This document shows, in pieces, positions 1 to 10,851 of a stretch of DNA of 64,000 nucleotides. The notes beneath the pieces were generated by a model. The model made no database searches. It worked only from the letters and a program-made list of their open reading frames with translations, and was not told where the DNA came from. Source of the stretch: Gnetum montanum (Eukaryota; Streptophyta; Gnetopsida; Gnetales; Gnetaceae); the NCBI GenBank assembly GCA_015680685.1, contig MNCI01005867.1:1032156-1096155 (forward strand), read 5' to 3'. Every line of letters begins with the position of its first letter. Position 1 is the stretch's first letter. The position numbers were made by a program, and so were the translations under genes.

Positions 1-1660
1 TGGAGAGTGATGGAATGGTCAGCCAACTCTAAAAAAATGTTACTCTTTTTTTAATGGAGGTAGATTCCAGGCTTTGTACATTCCTTGAGAGATTAGGTTA
101 ATACCAAAACTTGAATCCAAAAGAGCCTTTCATGGTTCATTTCCAGCAATTTGTAGATATATCATAGGACTCCCAGGATCAAATAATTTCCTAGGAATAT
201 GGCTAGCTTTTATCTAATTGGTGATGGCATGAGTTAACATGACCATATGCATTGAGTGCAGTTTTTGGGTTGAAGGGAGCTCCGAAGCTTATAGTGAGGC
301 AGTTGAAGAATCAGTTGCTTGTGGTTACAAGAGCTTAGTTGGACTGTTGGTTCTAAAGAAAGGTCTTTTCTTCATGCAATTATCAGAACCAATAGTAGGT
401 TGAGGGTTAATAGCCCTTGTGGCGTTACGTTGTTGCGGCTGGGTAGGGATTTCACCTTGCATAGCTGGCGCAAGTGGTAATGAAGTTAAGGGTGGAAGAG
501 GTGCAGCTGGATGAGCAGGATGTTATGTGTGTGGAGCATCACCCCTAGGAGAAGGAGTCCTATAATACTCACGAGCTTGGTAGTGAGGTTGACGAGTAAC
601 GTGACCAGTAGAGTCACGTGGAGAGATTGGCTGCTGCACGTAATATCCATACAAGTCAGGTTGCCGGTAAGGATACTGTTTCCTTGGTGGTAGCATTCCC
701 CATGATTGTGGGTACTGCCATTGTTGATACTGCTTGATCAGTTGTGGTGGAGTTCCACTTGGATAATACGTTAAGGATTGGTGGAACTATCTTGAGTTAC
801 CTTGAGGATAAGGTAACCTTTGGGGTGTTTTCCTTTTGTTTAATCATGGGTTGAGTGCATACACCCCAAACTCCTATAGATGTGAGATTATAGGGCAACA
901 TCCCTTACGATGGTCATATTGGCATATCTCACATCGACTATCATTATTCGTATCTAAATTCAAAACCTCCTCAATGATGGCAACTTTGCCCTTATTCTTA
1001 TTACGTACATGTTTAGTTTCTCTCTTTTTTCTTTTTTCATGATTACTACCTTGCTCTCTAAATTCCTCTACTATTTTAAGAACAGTTTGAAATCTATCAT
1101 CTAGGGAATCCCACATTTAGTCTACCTTTGTCGATACTTCCAATGCTAATTTTTGGATAGGTAAGGTTTTCCTATTCGCCATCTCTTCGAGTGATGACTC
1201 TTCTTCATCCTGATAGAATCTTACTTCTCTCTTTCGAAGGGAAGGATCTCTATTATATTCCTCCACACTCTCTCTTTTCCTTAGCTCACCTTCTTCTTTA
1301 GCAACTTGCTCCAATAATCTTTGAACTTGATGGGTCCTAAGATAAGATAGCCTCCCTTGGGCATATGTCCCAAGGGTTCTTCGGGTTTCATGCCTAAGCC
1401 CATCTATGAGATGGCATAGTTGATCCCTCTACAAATAACCATGGCCAGGACAATGATGTAACAATGCATAATAGCAACCCATGGCAGTATCCAAGGGTTC
1501 ATGGCCTCCTTGTTTCCATCCTTGGATTTACTTTCGCAGGTTGGACACTCAGGAGTACATTTGGTACTTATCGTTGAACAATTCTAACATGGTACTCCAC
1601 CTACAAATGGATTCAGGTTCTAAGGATCAGTCCCAACTTTCTGCTTCTTTGATTAGTGTC
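1..1660 (-). pseudogene. gag C-terminus and retropepsin of the outer LTR element, decayed
   Basis: Homologous along its length to 5083-6757 on the same strand. At about 860-930 it encodes a zinc-knuckle-like CEICQYDHRKGCC, identical in spacing (CX2CX3HX4C) to the inner copy. At about 100-170 lies the retropepsin active-site region, reading ALLDSSFGINLIS. The family motif is D-S/T-G, so the glycine is lost here. Frameshifts and stops divide it into short pieces such as 874-1116 and 1117-1314. It ends sharply at 1660, where the inner element's LTR begins. Confidence 0.8.
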
Positions 1661-2523
1661 TAATGAGTGGCGAGGTACCCCTACACTCAACCATACGAAT
1701 ACGAGTGTAGCACACGCGATCTGGTCAAACTCCGCAAACTAAGTGCCTACACACCTCATGGAACACTTAAGGTTAATTATTCATTGTCTTCCCAGACTTA
1801 CTTGTAGTTGTCATGGTTGTATGGTTAAGTAAGCCTGAGGTATATGACTTTTATGTCTTTTCGATTTTATCTCCTATGCTATTGAGGTGAAGGGTGAATA
1901 GACTAATTGACTAACTTTAACTAACTAACTAAGCCTTAATTAACCTAGCGTCAGCATCCGTTTCCACCTACTGTTCACACCTTGGAACCAATGCAACCTT
2001 GGTTACCAAATGCTAGTCGTTGCTGGGATCACCAAGCGTAACGCACGTGCTCGAAGCGGTCATACTGAGGCACTTAACTAGGAGAGAAGGGTTGAGAGAG
2101 ATTTAATGAACTAAGAAAGCATTTAAATGATAAATAATAAATATAAATAAATAAAATCCTAATTAGCCTATTTCATGCACTGTAAGGTTTATCCAAGAAG
2201 TTCATTTTTATTACCATACACAAACATGTGTTCAGGTACAATATTTTCTTGAATAAAGATCCGTTCACTTTGAAGTTCCTACTACGGGCACATGGAAAAT
2301 ATTCTATCTCTAAAGGGATCAAACTGCCAGAGTTTCACTACAGTCTAAGCCTAGGATGAGAAACAAGGGAGAGCTGCCTCTTATTTATAGATTTGGCGAC
2401 GGACTGCGATATCGCAGGGGACGACGCAATATCGTGTATGCGATATTGCGGGGGATGTGATATCATGGCGGACGCGATATCGCGTACGCGATATTACGGC
2501 CCATGCGATATCGCGTCCCATCA
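1661..2523 (-). repeat. 3' LTR of the inner element
   Basis: Aligns with 7984-8763. The outer ends are TAATGAGTGG (family TGATGAGTGG, one change) and GTCCCATCA, giving the TGATG...CATCA terminal inverted repeat of the family. A TATA box (CTATAAATAAG, minus strand) lies at 2380-2390. It is longer than its partner (863 against 780 bp), mostly because the palindrome array next to its U3 end holds seven units here against two in the partner. Confidence 0.9.
2406..2514 (-). promoter_or_regulatory. Array of seven GCGATATCGC-type palindromes upstream of the LTR TATA box
   Basis: Seven 10-bp units, perfect or one to three bases off GCGATATCGC, in about 110 bp between the LTR edge and the TATA box at 2380-2390. 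Several are paired, separated by a short self-complementary spacer such as GTAC. The position corresponds to a U3 enhancer. A binding or enhancer role is inference. Confidence 0.6.
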
Positions 2524-4480
2524 TACCCCCATGACTGAATAAAAACTCGTCCTCGAGTTCCTTACAAAATATTGGGAAGGTATGGGATTATTGACTGAAT
2601 GGAACTAATGGGATGACATGTGAACAGATCATCATTACAAGACAAGACAAAACTAGTGTTCATGACAACAAGAGTGAACACCTTATTACATTGACATCAG
2701 GCCTTATTTGGCAGCTGAGAAAGAGAGGAAAAAAAGAAGTTTTGCTGCTGCCAATGCCAAGATTACGCCTTTCATTGTCAATCCGTAAGTATGCCATCAA
2801 TCTTGCTCCTTGCATAGCTGCTTTCAACACTGCTCCATTCCAAGTGTTCTCTCCAAATCCAATCCATTGTTGTATGATTTCCATCTACACACACAACACA
2901 GTCTTTTATTAGCAAGGGTAAATGAATCATAATGCAATTGATACCTTGCTTCGGTAAAAGGTCCATTGGCTGAGTTGTGGTATGGCTGATACGAGTCTGG
3001 AGATATATTCATGGCGACTACCGAAGGTGTAGGGGTTAGGAGAAAATCGAAAAAACTTGGGTCTGGACCCCCATGACTAAGAGCGAACCTCCGATAGCAA
3101 TAGAATGGAGAAAGAAAAGGAACAAGAAAGATGGAGAAAAAGAGACAACTATGACATCGATGAAATGGATGTCAAGATAGAAATGAACAAAATAGAGTTA
3201 ATTGTGAAATTTTAAGGGAAATAATTTAACTGATGCACCAAATAGGAATGTCAGTGGGTCCTCCCCAAAGTAGGTTCATGCCCTTAATGCCCTAACAAAC
3301 CCACATTCAAAAAGTCCGTAGGCTCTAGGAATGTCATTTGGAATAAGAGTTAAAGTCTTAACCGCAAGAATTTACCAAAAAGAAAACAATGCATCCACCA
3401 AAATATACACTAATGATACAACCGGCAATGAGGTGAACAATGGAGAGAATGGTGGAGAGAAGAGAATGTAATCGAATCCCAAGAACAAGGTGGTGTACAG
3501 CCCCTTGTGTGTGTCATGATTAATGTGACTTAGCAAATCCCATTCCAAGTCCGACCTCAAACAAACCACATCCAGTGACTTCGCATCAATATATTCGGCT
3601 AATCCATCCCCATGAATAACGAGAATGCCTTCACCCAAGAGCCACCACCATTCCAATGAAATGAAGGAGGAGAGAAGGGGAAGCGAGAAGGGCTTTAGTT
3701 AGAGGAAACATTTCTATTTTAGTTCCATAACCAATGCTTGTAGCCCAAATAATTATTTCGTCTAAGGGATGTGCTTTGAATTCTCATTGTTTTTTTTTCT
3801 GTGTTTATACGTGAGAACCACACCATGCAAAGACTTTGTTATTTTTATTGCTCAACTTCTCGATAATTGGGTAACATCGAAACGGTAAGAAAACTCAAGA
3901 AGAAAACATTCAAGCACCTAAGAGAATGGCCAACACAAATGCATCAAGTTCCCTTGAAGTCACACCCTTTTCAATCCTTGAGTCCTTCCTTAGTTTGAGA
4001 AGTGCCCAATCACCGATTTATTAGAGTTCTTATTTAGGAAGAGACTGTACATTTCCAAGCCAAGAGAGACCATAGAACTTGTGGATGGATGGATGAAGTG
4101 GACTCATTGCCTGCTATATCAAAAGAACCATACCTTAGTATTAACATCATGACTTAAAGGTAAAAACCAAACATTAGCAATCAGTACGAAAACAGTTCAT
4201 ACCATCATGAAGAACACTTATTGGGTGACAACTTACAAGATGGATCACACATGCACATGCACACAAAAAATGAAAAAGTATAATGATGTTGTAAAAAAAA
4301 CAAGAGAAGTTAAAGAAATTTGTAAAATAAAAACGTGTAAAACAAAAACGTGTAAGCCAAAAATATGTAAAACAAAAACATGTAAAATAAGAATGTGTAA
4401 AACAAAAATGTGCAAAAAAAACATATAAAACAAAAATGTGTAAAACAAAAATGTGTAAAAAAAAAAAACTTAAAAAGAAC
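2524..4480 (-). other. Non-coding 3' internal region of the inner element
   Basis: About 2 kb between the protease end and the 3' LTR. It has only short, unrelated open frames and no RT, RNase H or integrase motif on either strand. A G-run (minus strand CATGGGGGTA) beside the LTR at 2524-2533 is the only polypurine-tract candidate and is short. In an autonomous Ty3 element this space would hold most of pol. Confidence 0.6.
4318..4465. repeat. 15-bp minisatellite (TGTAAAACAAAAACG type)
   Basis: About nine or ten degenerate copies of a roughly 15-bp unit inside the non-coding part of the inner element. Because the unit is a multiple of three, the plus strand reads as an apparent Cys-Lys-Thr-Lys repeat peptide at 4207-4428. 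I regard that as a by-product of the repeat and not as a gene. Confidence 0.8.
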
Positions 4481-4879
4481 TAAGGGCCTCCGATGATCAG
4501 CATAGGTGGCCATCTCCCCCATGACTGAATGGAAAGAGAGAGATCCGAAATAATGAGCATCTATTTGAATTTCTTAAAAGTGCCCAACTTCTCCCAATTG
4601 ATGTTCTTAGATTAAGGGGTGGAAGTTGGTGACGCTCATATTCCAATGTGTCTATGCCTTTGTTACAAGCATGGGTTGTTTCCCCAGTTTGTTCCATGCA
4701 TGTTAGTTTGCTCTTTCGACTAGTTGTCAACCACAAGGTGTCCACTTGTTGTGTGGTTACTACATACAGGCATCTTTGTCTCATAGTTTCTAGGGCACAC
4801 CGGTTACATGGAGGAGATGTTATGCATTCCTCCATGTCATCACCCGATGAGTCACTGTATGTGATGCATGGAACTTTCT

Positions 4880-7842
4880 TCTTCTCGATCTTTCCATAAA
4901 TATTTACCTTAGATATCTCCAAGAAAAGATCACGGATCCCTAGGTATGCATCTATTATACTCAGCCATGGCCTTCCCATTATAATTCAAAAGTCCCCTTC
5001 ATTGTTGTTAACTTCTATCACCAAGAAATCGGCTAGGTATGACCAACCACACACAGTGGTAACTATGTCCTCCGCCAAGCCCAAGGGAATGGTGATGGAT
5101 TGGTCAACCAGCTCTAGTTGAATATTGCTCTTCTTAAGTTGGGGCAGGTTTTAGGCTTGATACATTTCTCGTGAAATTAAGTTGACTCTGAAACCTGAGT
5201 CAACAAGAGCCTTATGTGGTTCGTTCCCGGCAACTTGGAGGTAGATTAATGGACTTCCAGGGTCAGATAGTTTCCTAGGAAGGTGGCCTACCTTGATCCA
5301 GTCAGTTATGGTATGTGTTAACATAACCGTATGTGTTAAGCTCTGTTGTTGGACAGAAGGGAGCTCCGAAGTCTTGTATGTTGGAGGAGCATGCATAAAC
5401 TCAACCGCTTGTTGTTGTGAGAGATTGTTTCGGCTTTTGGTTCTGAAGAAAGGTCTTCTCTTTTTACGGTTGTCAGAACTAGCATCGGGTTGAATGTTTA
5501 CAGCTCTCGTAGCATTACATTGCTGTGCTTGAGTGGGAAGTTCCCCTTGCATTGTTGGAGTGGGTGGTATGGGAACTACTGGTGGAAGAGAGGGGGATGG
5601 ATTAGGAGGATGGTATGGGTGTGGAGCATCTCTCGGAGGAGAAGGAGTCTTTCTAAAGTACTCTTGAACTTGGTAGTGACGTTGGGGAGTTATGTGACCC
5701 ATGGAGTTACTTGGAGAAAACGGCTGCTGCACGTAGTAGCCATAAGGATCGGGTTGCTAGTAAGGGTATTGATGTTTAGGCGGTGGCATCCCCCATGACT
5801 GTGGGTATTTCCACTACTGATGTTGCCCTATGGGTTGTGGTGGAGTTCCACTTGGATAGTAGGTCAACGGTTTGTGGAACTGCCTTAGGTTACCTTGGGG
5901 ATAAGGTAACCTTCAAGGTGTCTGCTGTTGGTTAAGTCTCGAGTTGAGTGCATACACCTGAGACTCTTGTAGATGTGAGATGATTGGACAACATCCCTTG
6001 GGATGTTCATATTGGCAAATCTCACATCCACTGTCATTGTCTATGTCAGAATCCACAACCTCATCGGAGATAGTTATTTTCCCCTTACCCTTGTCACATG
6101 CAGGGCCTAAATCTCTCCGCTTTGTCTTATCCTTGTCACTACTTCGTTCCTCCCTAGACTCCTCTACGATTTTCAAGACAAGTTCAAGTCTAGTATCCAA
6201 GGAGTCCTGTATCTGATCTACCTTAGCTGCCACTTCTGTTGTTAGCTTTTGAAGCAGTAAGGTTTTCCTATTCATCAACTCTTCGAATGGTGACTCATCC
6301 TCTTCATCGCAAAATCTCACTCCCTTCTTTTGAAGAGAGGGATCACGGTTATATTCTTCTGTGCTCTCTCTTTTTCGTAGCTCCCCTTCTTCTTTGGCTA
6401 CTTGCTCCAACAATCAATGAATCTCATGGGATCTAAGTTATGATAATCTCCCTTGGGCATAAGTCCCAAGGGTTCTCCTAGTTTCATACCTTAGCCCATC
6501 TACGAGGTGGCGAAGTTGATCCCATTGTGCGTAACCATGGCCCGGGCAACAATGTAACAACGCGTAGTAGCGGCCCATGGTAGCATCCAAGGGTTCATGA
6601 TTACCTTGCTTCCATCCTTGGATCTGCTTACGCAAATTAGACACTATGGAGTACGTTTGATATTTATCGTTGAAGAGTTCTAACATCGTACTCCACCTCC
6701 TAATGGTTTTCAGTTCTAAGGACTGGTACCAACTCTCTGCTTCCTTTATGAGTGTCCTGGGAAACAACTTGAGTTTCTACCACTCATTCTCTATGTTCTA
6801 CAAGGCGCAGGCATCTTGGAATGCCTGTAAATGATTTTGCAGATCTGCGTTGTATCCCCCTTTGAAGCGTGGGATGTTGTTCATGTCTAAGCACTTGATC
6901 CGACTATCTTTTTGATGCCTTGTTGGTATTCTAACTACCTCTGTGATGTCTAGCATACTTCGAGTTGCTAGTAGGGGTTCGTCATGATCATCTCTTTCAT
7001 GACAACTATGATGTCTACGTTGTTCCCTACTTTCCCTTCGTTCATGACCTTGTCCTCGCTCTCAACTCTCTCGTCGAGGTCTCTCATTTTTTCTACCTCT
7101 ATCCTCACCGTTATGCTCTCTATGACTATGCCCAGAGGTGGAAGAAGAGGGTGAATGATGTGAAGAAGGGGAAGAAGAAGGAGAACCATCACCATGATGA
7201 TGTTTCTTACCTTCTCTTCTATTGCTACGGCCCCGATCGTGATGATGATCCAAGTGCCCATCCTTGTCATGTGTTGTTGTTTCCTCAGTGAACAGTTCGT
7301 GTTCCCAGGGATTAGAACTAGGGTTTTGTATCGTGGAACGTAGGTTCTAATACCCCACCTCCTCACTATCGTTAGGAGGGGGAACATCATTCGATAGAGA
7401 ACCCGTTATAAGTGGTTCACCATCTCTGATTTCACTTAGGACATGTGGGACCCCTTTGCCCTTCAATAGTGTATGGTGGCTCTCCTTCCTTGAGTCCCTT
7501 ATACGTTGTGCTGCTATGAGATGATAATCCCTTATGTCAAAATCACCTATAACGTATTCAGCATAGAGCTGTGTCATGCCAATCTGTGCAAGAGAACGAA
7601 GGAGCATGTTTGGGACTGACCGATCTGGAGGTAACACTATGTTACCTTGCAAGTCTCTCCATCGCAGCTGTTCATATTGATGGAGGATAAAGGTAAAATT
7701 TGGTATGTACTCATTGGGATGAGTATATACTACCCGATGTTGTTGAGGAACTAGCTGATTTTGGTTGTGTTTTAGATTACCAACTGTTTCTTGTATTATC
7801 CCTAGGTGGTGTAATGCTCTTGTGAGAAGAAGAAAAAGACAT
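4880..7842 (-). pseudogene. gag-protease polyprotein of the inner element, frame-broken
   Basis: The likely start is the ATG at 7842, about 120 bp inside the primer site. In order: an N-terminal part (7347-7842); a basic/serine-rich stretch near 7062-7253; the retrotransposon gag core at about 6438-6900, with WYQSLEL...W...F...Y spacing; a charged linker at 5913-6413; a knuckle CEICQYEHPKGCC at about 5990-6030; a Pro-rich linker; then a retropepsin at 5330-4880. The retropepsin has KALVDSGFRVNLIS and, 80-100 residues later, IIMGRPWLSIIDA, the usual partner motif. The active site reads DSGF where families usually have DSGA; the outer copy shares that Phe. Frameshifts and stops (for example at 5150 and 6437) make it non-functional. 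Confidence 0.8.
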
Positions 7843-7963
7843 TGTGTCTTATCGATGTGCTATTTAACCGTTATATAATTTTTATTTAATTAACCCTAAG
7901 GTTCGTTTAAGCTCCCAACGATGTGAGTGATCTCCTATGTTCTACTTAGCGCACAAACACTTA

Positions 7964-7982
7964 GTCCCCAGCAACGGCGCCA
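7964..7982 (-). other. Primer binding site, tRNA-Asp type
   Basis: The minus strand reads TGGCGCCGTTGCTGGGGAC one base inside the 5' LTR. This is complementary to the 3' end of plant tRNA-Asp (GTC), which from memory ends ...CCCCGGCAACGGCGCCA, with one mismatch. It fixes the element's orientation. Confidence 0.85.
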
Positions 7983-7983
7983 A

Positions 7984-8763
7984 TGATGAGTGGCGAGGTA
8001 CCCCTACACTTAACCATACGAATACAAGCGTAGCACACACGATCTGGTCGAACTCCGCAGACTAAGTGCCTACACGTCTCATGGAACACTTAAGGTTAAT
8101 TATTCGTTGTCTTCCCAAACTTACTTGTAGTTTTCACGATTGTATGGTTAAGTAAGCCTGAGGTATATGATTTTTATGTCTTTTCGGTTTTATATCCTAT
8201 GCTATTGAGGTGAAGGGTGAAGAGACTAATTGACTAACTTTAACTAACTAACTAAGCCTTAATTAACCTAGCGTCAGCATCCATTCCCACTTACCGTTCA
8301 CACCCTGAACCAATGCAGCCTTGGTTACCAAATGCTAGTCATTGTTGGGATCACCAAGCGTAACGCACGTGCTCGAAGCGGTCGTACTGAGGCACTTAAC
8401 TAGGAGAGAAGGGTTGAGAGAGATATAATGAACTAAGAAAGCATTTAAATGATAAACAATAAATAACAATAAATAAAATCTTAATTAGCCTATTCCATGC
8501 ACTACAAGGTTTATCCAAGAAGTTCGTCTTTATTACCGTACACAGACATGTGTTTAGGTACAATATTTGCTTAAATAAAGATTCGTTCACTTTGGAGTTC
8601 CTACTGCGAGCACATGGAAAATATTCTATCTCTGGAGGGATCAAACTACCAGAGTTTCACTACGGTCTAAGCCTAGGATGAGAAACAAGGGAGAGCCACC
8701 TCTTATTTATAGATTTGGCGGCGGACCGCGATATCGCGGTGGACACGATATCGCGTCCCATCA
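7984..8763 (-). repeat. 5' LTR of the inner element
   Basis: A 780-bp LTR bounded by TGATGAGTGG and GTCCCATCA. The TATA box CTATAAATAAG (minus strand) is at 8702-8712. Only two GATATC palindromes remain at 8728-8754, 16 bp upstream of TATA. Its left edge borders the primer site. Confidence 0.92.
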
Positions 8764-9877
8764 GCGTCCGTGGGAACAACTTAAGTTTTTTCCATTCGCT
8801 TTCTATGTTTTGTAAGGCACATGCATCATGAAATGCTTGTAGATGATTTTGAGGATCAGCGTTGTATCCCCCTTCAAATCGTGGGATATTTTTCATGTCT
8901 AATCTCTTGATCCTACTATCCTTTTGGTGCTTTGTTGGGATTCTAACACTCTCAATTATGTCTAACATACTTCGAGTAGCGAGTAGGGGTTCATTGTGAT
9001 CGTCCCATTTGTGGCATCTATGATGCCTATGTTATTCCCTACTCTCCCTTCTTTCATGGTGTGTTTCTCTAGAGTGCCCTCATCCCCCTTCTTAACTATT
9101 TTATCTATGACTCCCGTTTCGCTTACCCTTATCCTCATGGTCTTTTTCTTTGTGACTACGTCTAGATCCTGAGGGAGAGGATGAAGGAGATGATGAAGGT
9201 GAAGAAGAAGGAGAACCATCACCATGTCGATGCCTGCTTCCTTCTCTTCAGTGGTCGTGGCCTTGATCGTAGTTATAATCAAAATGTCCATCTTTGTCAT
9301 GTGTTCGTGTTCCTTTTTCAGATCCTTTATGTCTATCGATACTAGAATCCGGGTTATGGATAGTTGAGTAAAGATTCTTATACACAATCCCTTGACTGAA
9401 GTCAATGAGAGGAACATCATTGTGTGGTCGATTGCCTAATGCAGGTTCACCACTCTCATTTTCGCTTAGGACATGTGGGACATTCTACGATAACTTTCCC
9501 TTCATGGATTCATGGCATCTCTCTTGTTGTAAATCCCTTTAACGTTGTGCCTCCATGGGTCAATACTCTCTTGAGTCATGATCATGCACAACTTACTTTA
9601 CCTGTAAGTGCTGCATACTAATTCGTGTGAGATCATAAAGAAGAATGCCTGGGATAGAGCAATCATGAGGTAACACTATGTTACCTTCTAAATATCACCA
9701 ACACAATTGTTCATCCTGGTGGAGGATAAAGGTAAACTTCAGTACATATTCATCGAGATGAACATATACCACACAAAACTGTTGAGGGACTGATGGATTA
9801 TCATGTGTACTACGCCTCCGATTGTTTCCTGTATCAGACCTAGGTAATGAAAAACTTTCGTACAAAGAAAGAGACAT
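8764..9877 (-). pseudogene. gag N-terminal part of the outer LTR element
   Basis: Reads MSLSLYESFS... from an ATG at 9877 and is collinear with 6750-7842 of the inner element. It passes through a Ser/basic-rich stretch at 8962-9420 (the longest open frame there is out of register with gag). It then enters the conserved block beginning MLDIIESVRIPTKHQKDSRI at 8968-8660, which matches the equivalent inner-element segment. It stops where the inner element's LTR interrupts it at 8763. Several frame breaks are present. Confidence 0.75.
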
Positions 9878-10004
9878 GATTGTCTATTCAGTGTGCAATG
9901 TATTATATATTATTATCTATTTATTTTTCTTGTAACCAATCCTAAGGGTTCGTTCCAACGATTAGAAAGATTTCCTAAGTTCTAATTAGCACACAAACAA
10001 CAAA

Positions 10005-10023
10005 GTCCTTGGCAACGGCACCA
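10005..10023 (-). other. Primer binding site of the outer element, tRNA-Asp type
   Basis: The minus strand reads TGGTGCCGTTGCCAAGGAC, one base inside the LTR that starts at 10025. It is the same primer class as the inner element, with independent substitutions. Confidence 0.75.
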
Positions 10024-10024
10024 A

Positions 10025-10851
10025 TGATGAGCGGTGAGGTATCCCTATGCTCAACCATACGACTACAAGCTTCCATGCACGATCCGGTCGAATTCCAAGG
10101 ATTAAGTGCTTATGCGCCTTTGTGGAACAAGAATGGGTTGATCAATCGTTGTCTTCCCAAGCTTACTTGTATGTCATGATTGTATGGTTAAGTAAACTTG
10201 AGGCATATGATTTTTATACTTTATATGTTTTTATGTCCTGCTGCTAATAAGGAAGGAGAGAGATAACTAAGTAACTACTTATTAATTTTGACTACTTATT
10301 AACTAGATTCTAACTGATCCTACCACCAGTATCCGTTCTCACTTGCCGTACACATCTTGAACCAGTGCAACACTACTGGGATTACCAAACACTAATCGTT
10401 ATTGGGTTACCAAGTGTTACATGCGTGCTCGAAGTGATCGTACTATGTGTGCTTACTTAGGAGAGTTGTAAGGTGAGAGAGAATCATTAATTAACTAAGA
10501 AAAGCATTAAGTAATAGTAATTAACATCAATTAATCTATTCTAAATGCTGCAATGTTTATCACAAAGTTTGTCTTTATTGTCATACACAAGGTGTGCTTA
10601 GGTATACAATGCTCGAATAAAGATCCGTTCACTTTATGACTCCTACTACGGGCACGCAGAAATAATTCTAACTCTGAGAGGGAGAAAAGGCAAGAGTTTG
10701 GGTAAGGGGCTAAGACTAACTATGCAAACCAAGTGCGCCCACCTCTTATTTATAGGTAATGACGTAGGATGTGATATCGTGTATGTGCTATTGCATGGAA
10801 GGCCACGATATTGCGTATGCGATATCGTGGGCGCGATATCGTGGCTCATCA
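10025..10851 (-). repeat. 5' LTR of the outer element
   Basis: An 827-bp LTR related to 7984-8763 but clearly more diverged. Ends are TGATGAGCGG and GGCTCATCA. The TATA box CTATAAATAAG (minus) is at 10745-10755. About five degenerate GATATC palindromes lie at 10771-10842, between TATA and the LTR edge. Confidence 0.88.

Larger units (their letters stand above)
1661..8763 (-). mobile_element. Inner non-autonomous LTR retrotransposon with gag and protease only
   Basis: LTRs at 1661-2523 and 7984-8763 flank a 5460-bp internal region. The right (5') LTR borders a tRNA-Asp-type primer binding site, so the element is transcribed leftwards. The probable target duplication is gtgtc (1656-1660) and gcgtc (8764-8768), one mismatch. 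The internal region codes for gag and a retropepsin; the 2 kb beyond (2524-about 4500) shows no reverse transcriptase, RNase H or integrase motif. The CX2CX3HX4C knuckle, protease style and tRNA-Asp primer suggest the non-chromodomain (Athila/Tat-like) Ty3 branch, but without RT this is only inference. The LTRs differ mainly by C/T and A/G changes, and coding frames are broken, so the insertion is old. Confidence 0.9.
1..10851 (-). mobile_element. Outer Ty3/gypsy-type LTR retrotransposon, split by a nested relative
   Basis: Minus-strand element whose left end lies outside the window. Its two visible halves are 1-1660 (gag C-terminus and protease) and 8764-10851 (gag N-terminus, primer site, 5' LTR). 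The halves join in register: 1621-1660 matches 6718-6757 of the inner element, and 8764 onward matches the sequence just after that point. The gap between them is filled exactly by the inner element 1661-8763. The outer 5' LTR starts TGATGAGCGG at 10025 and ends CTCATCA at 10851. It abuts copia integrase sequence at 10852, so this element itself landed in a copia element. Reading frames are broken throughout, so it is dead. Confidence 0.85.

Noticed and set aside
4207-4428. Plus-strand Cys/Lys-rich repeat protein
   Set aside because: Produced by a 15-bp minisatellite in a dead retrotransposon. No promoter or conserved context.
7062-7390. Separate His/Ser-rich protein gene
   Set aside because: Lies inside the gag region of the LTR element and is matched by the same region of the outer copy (8962-9420).
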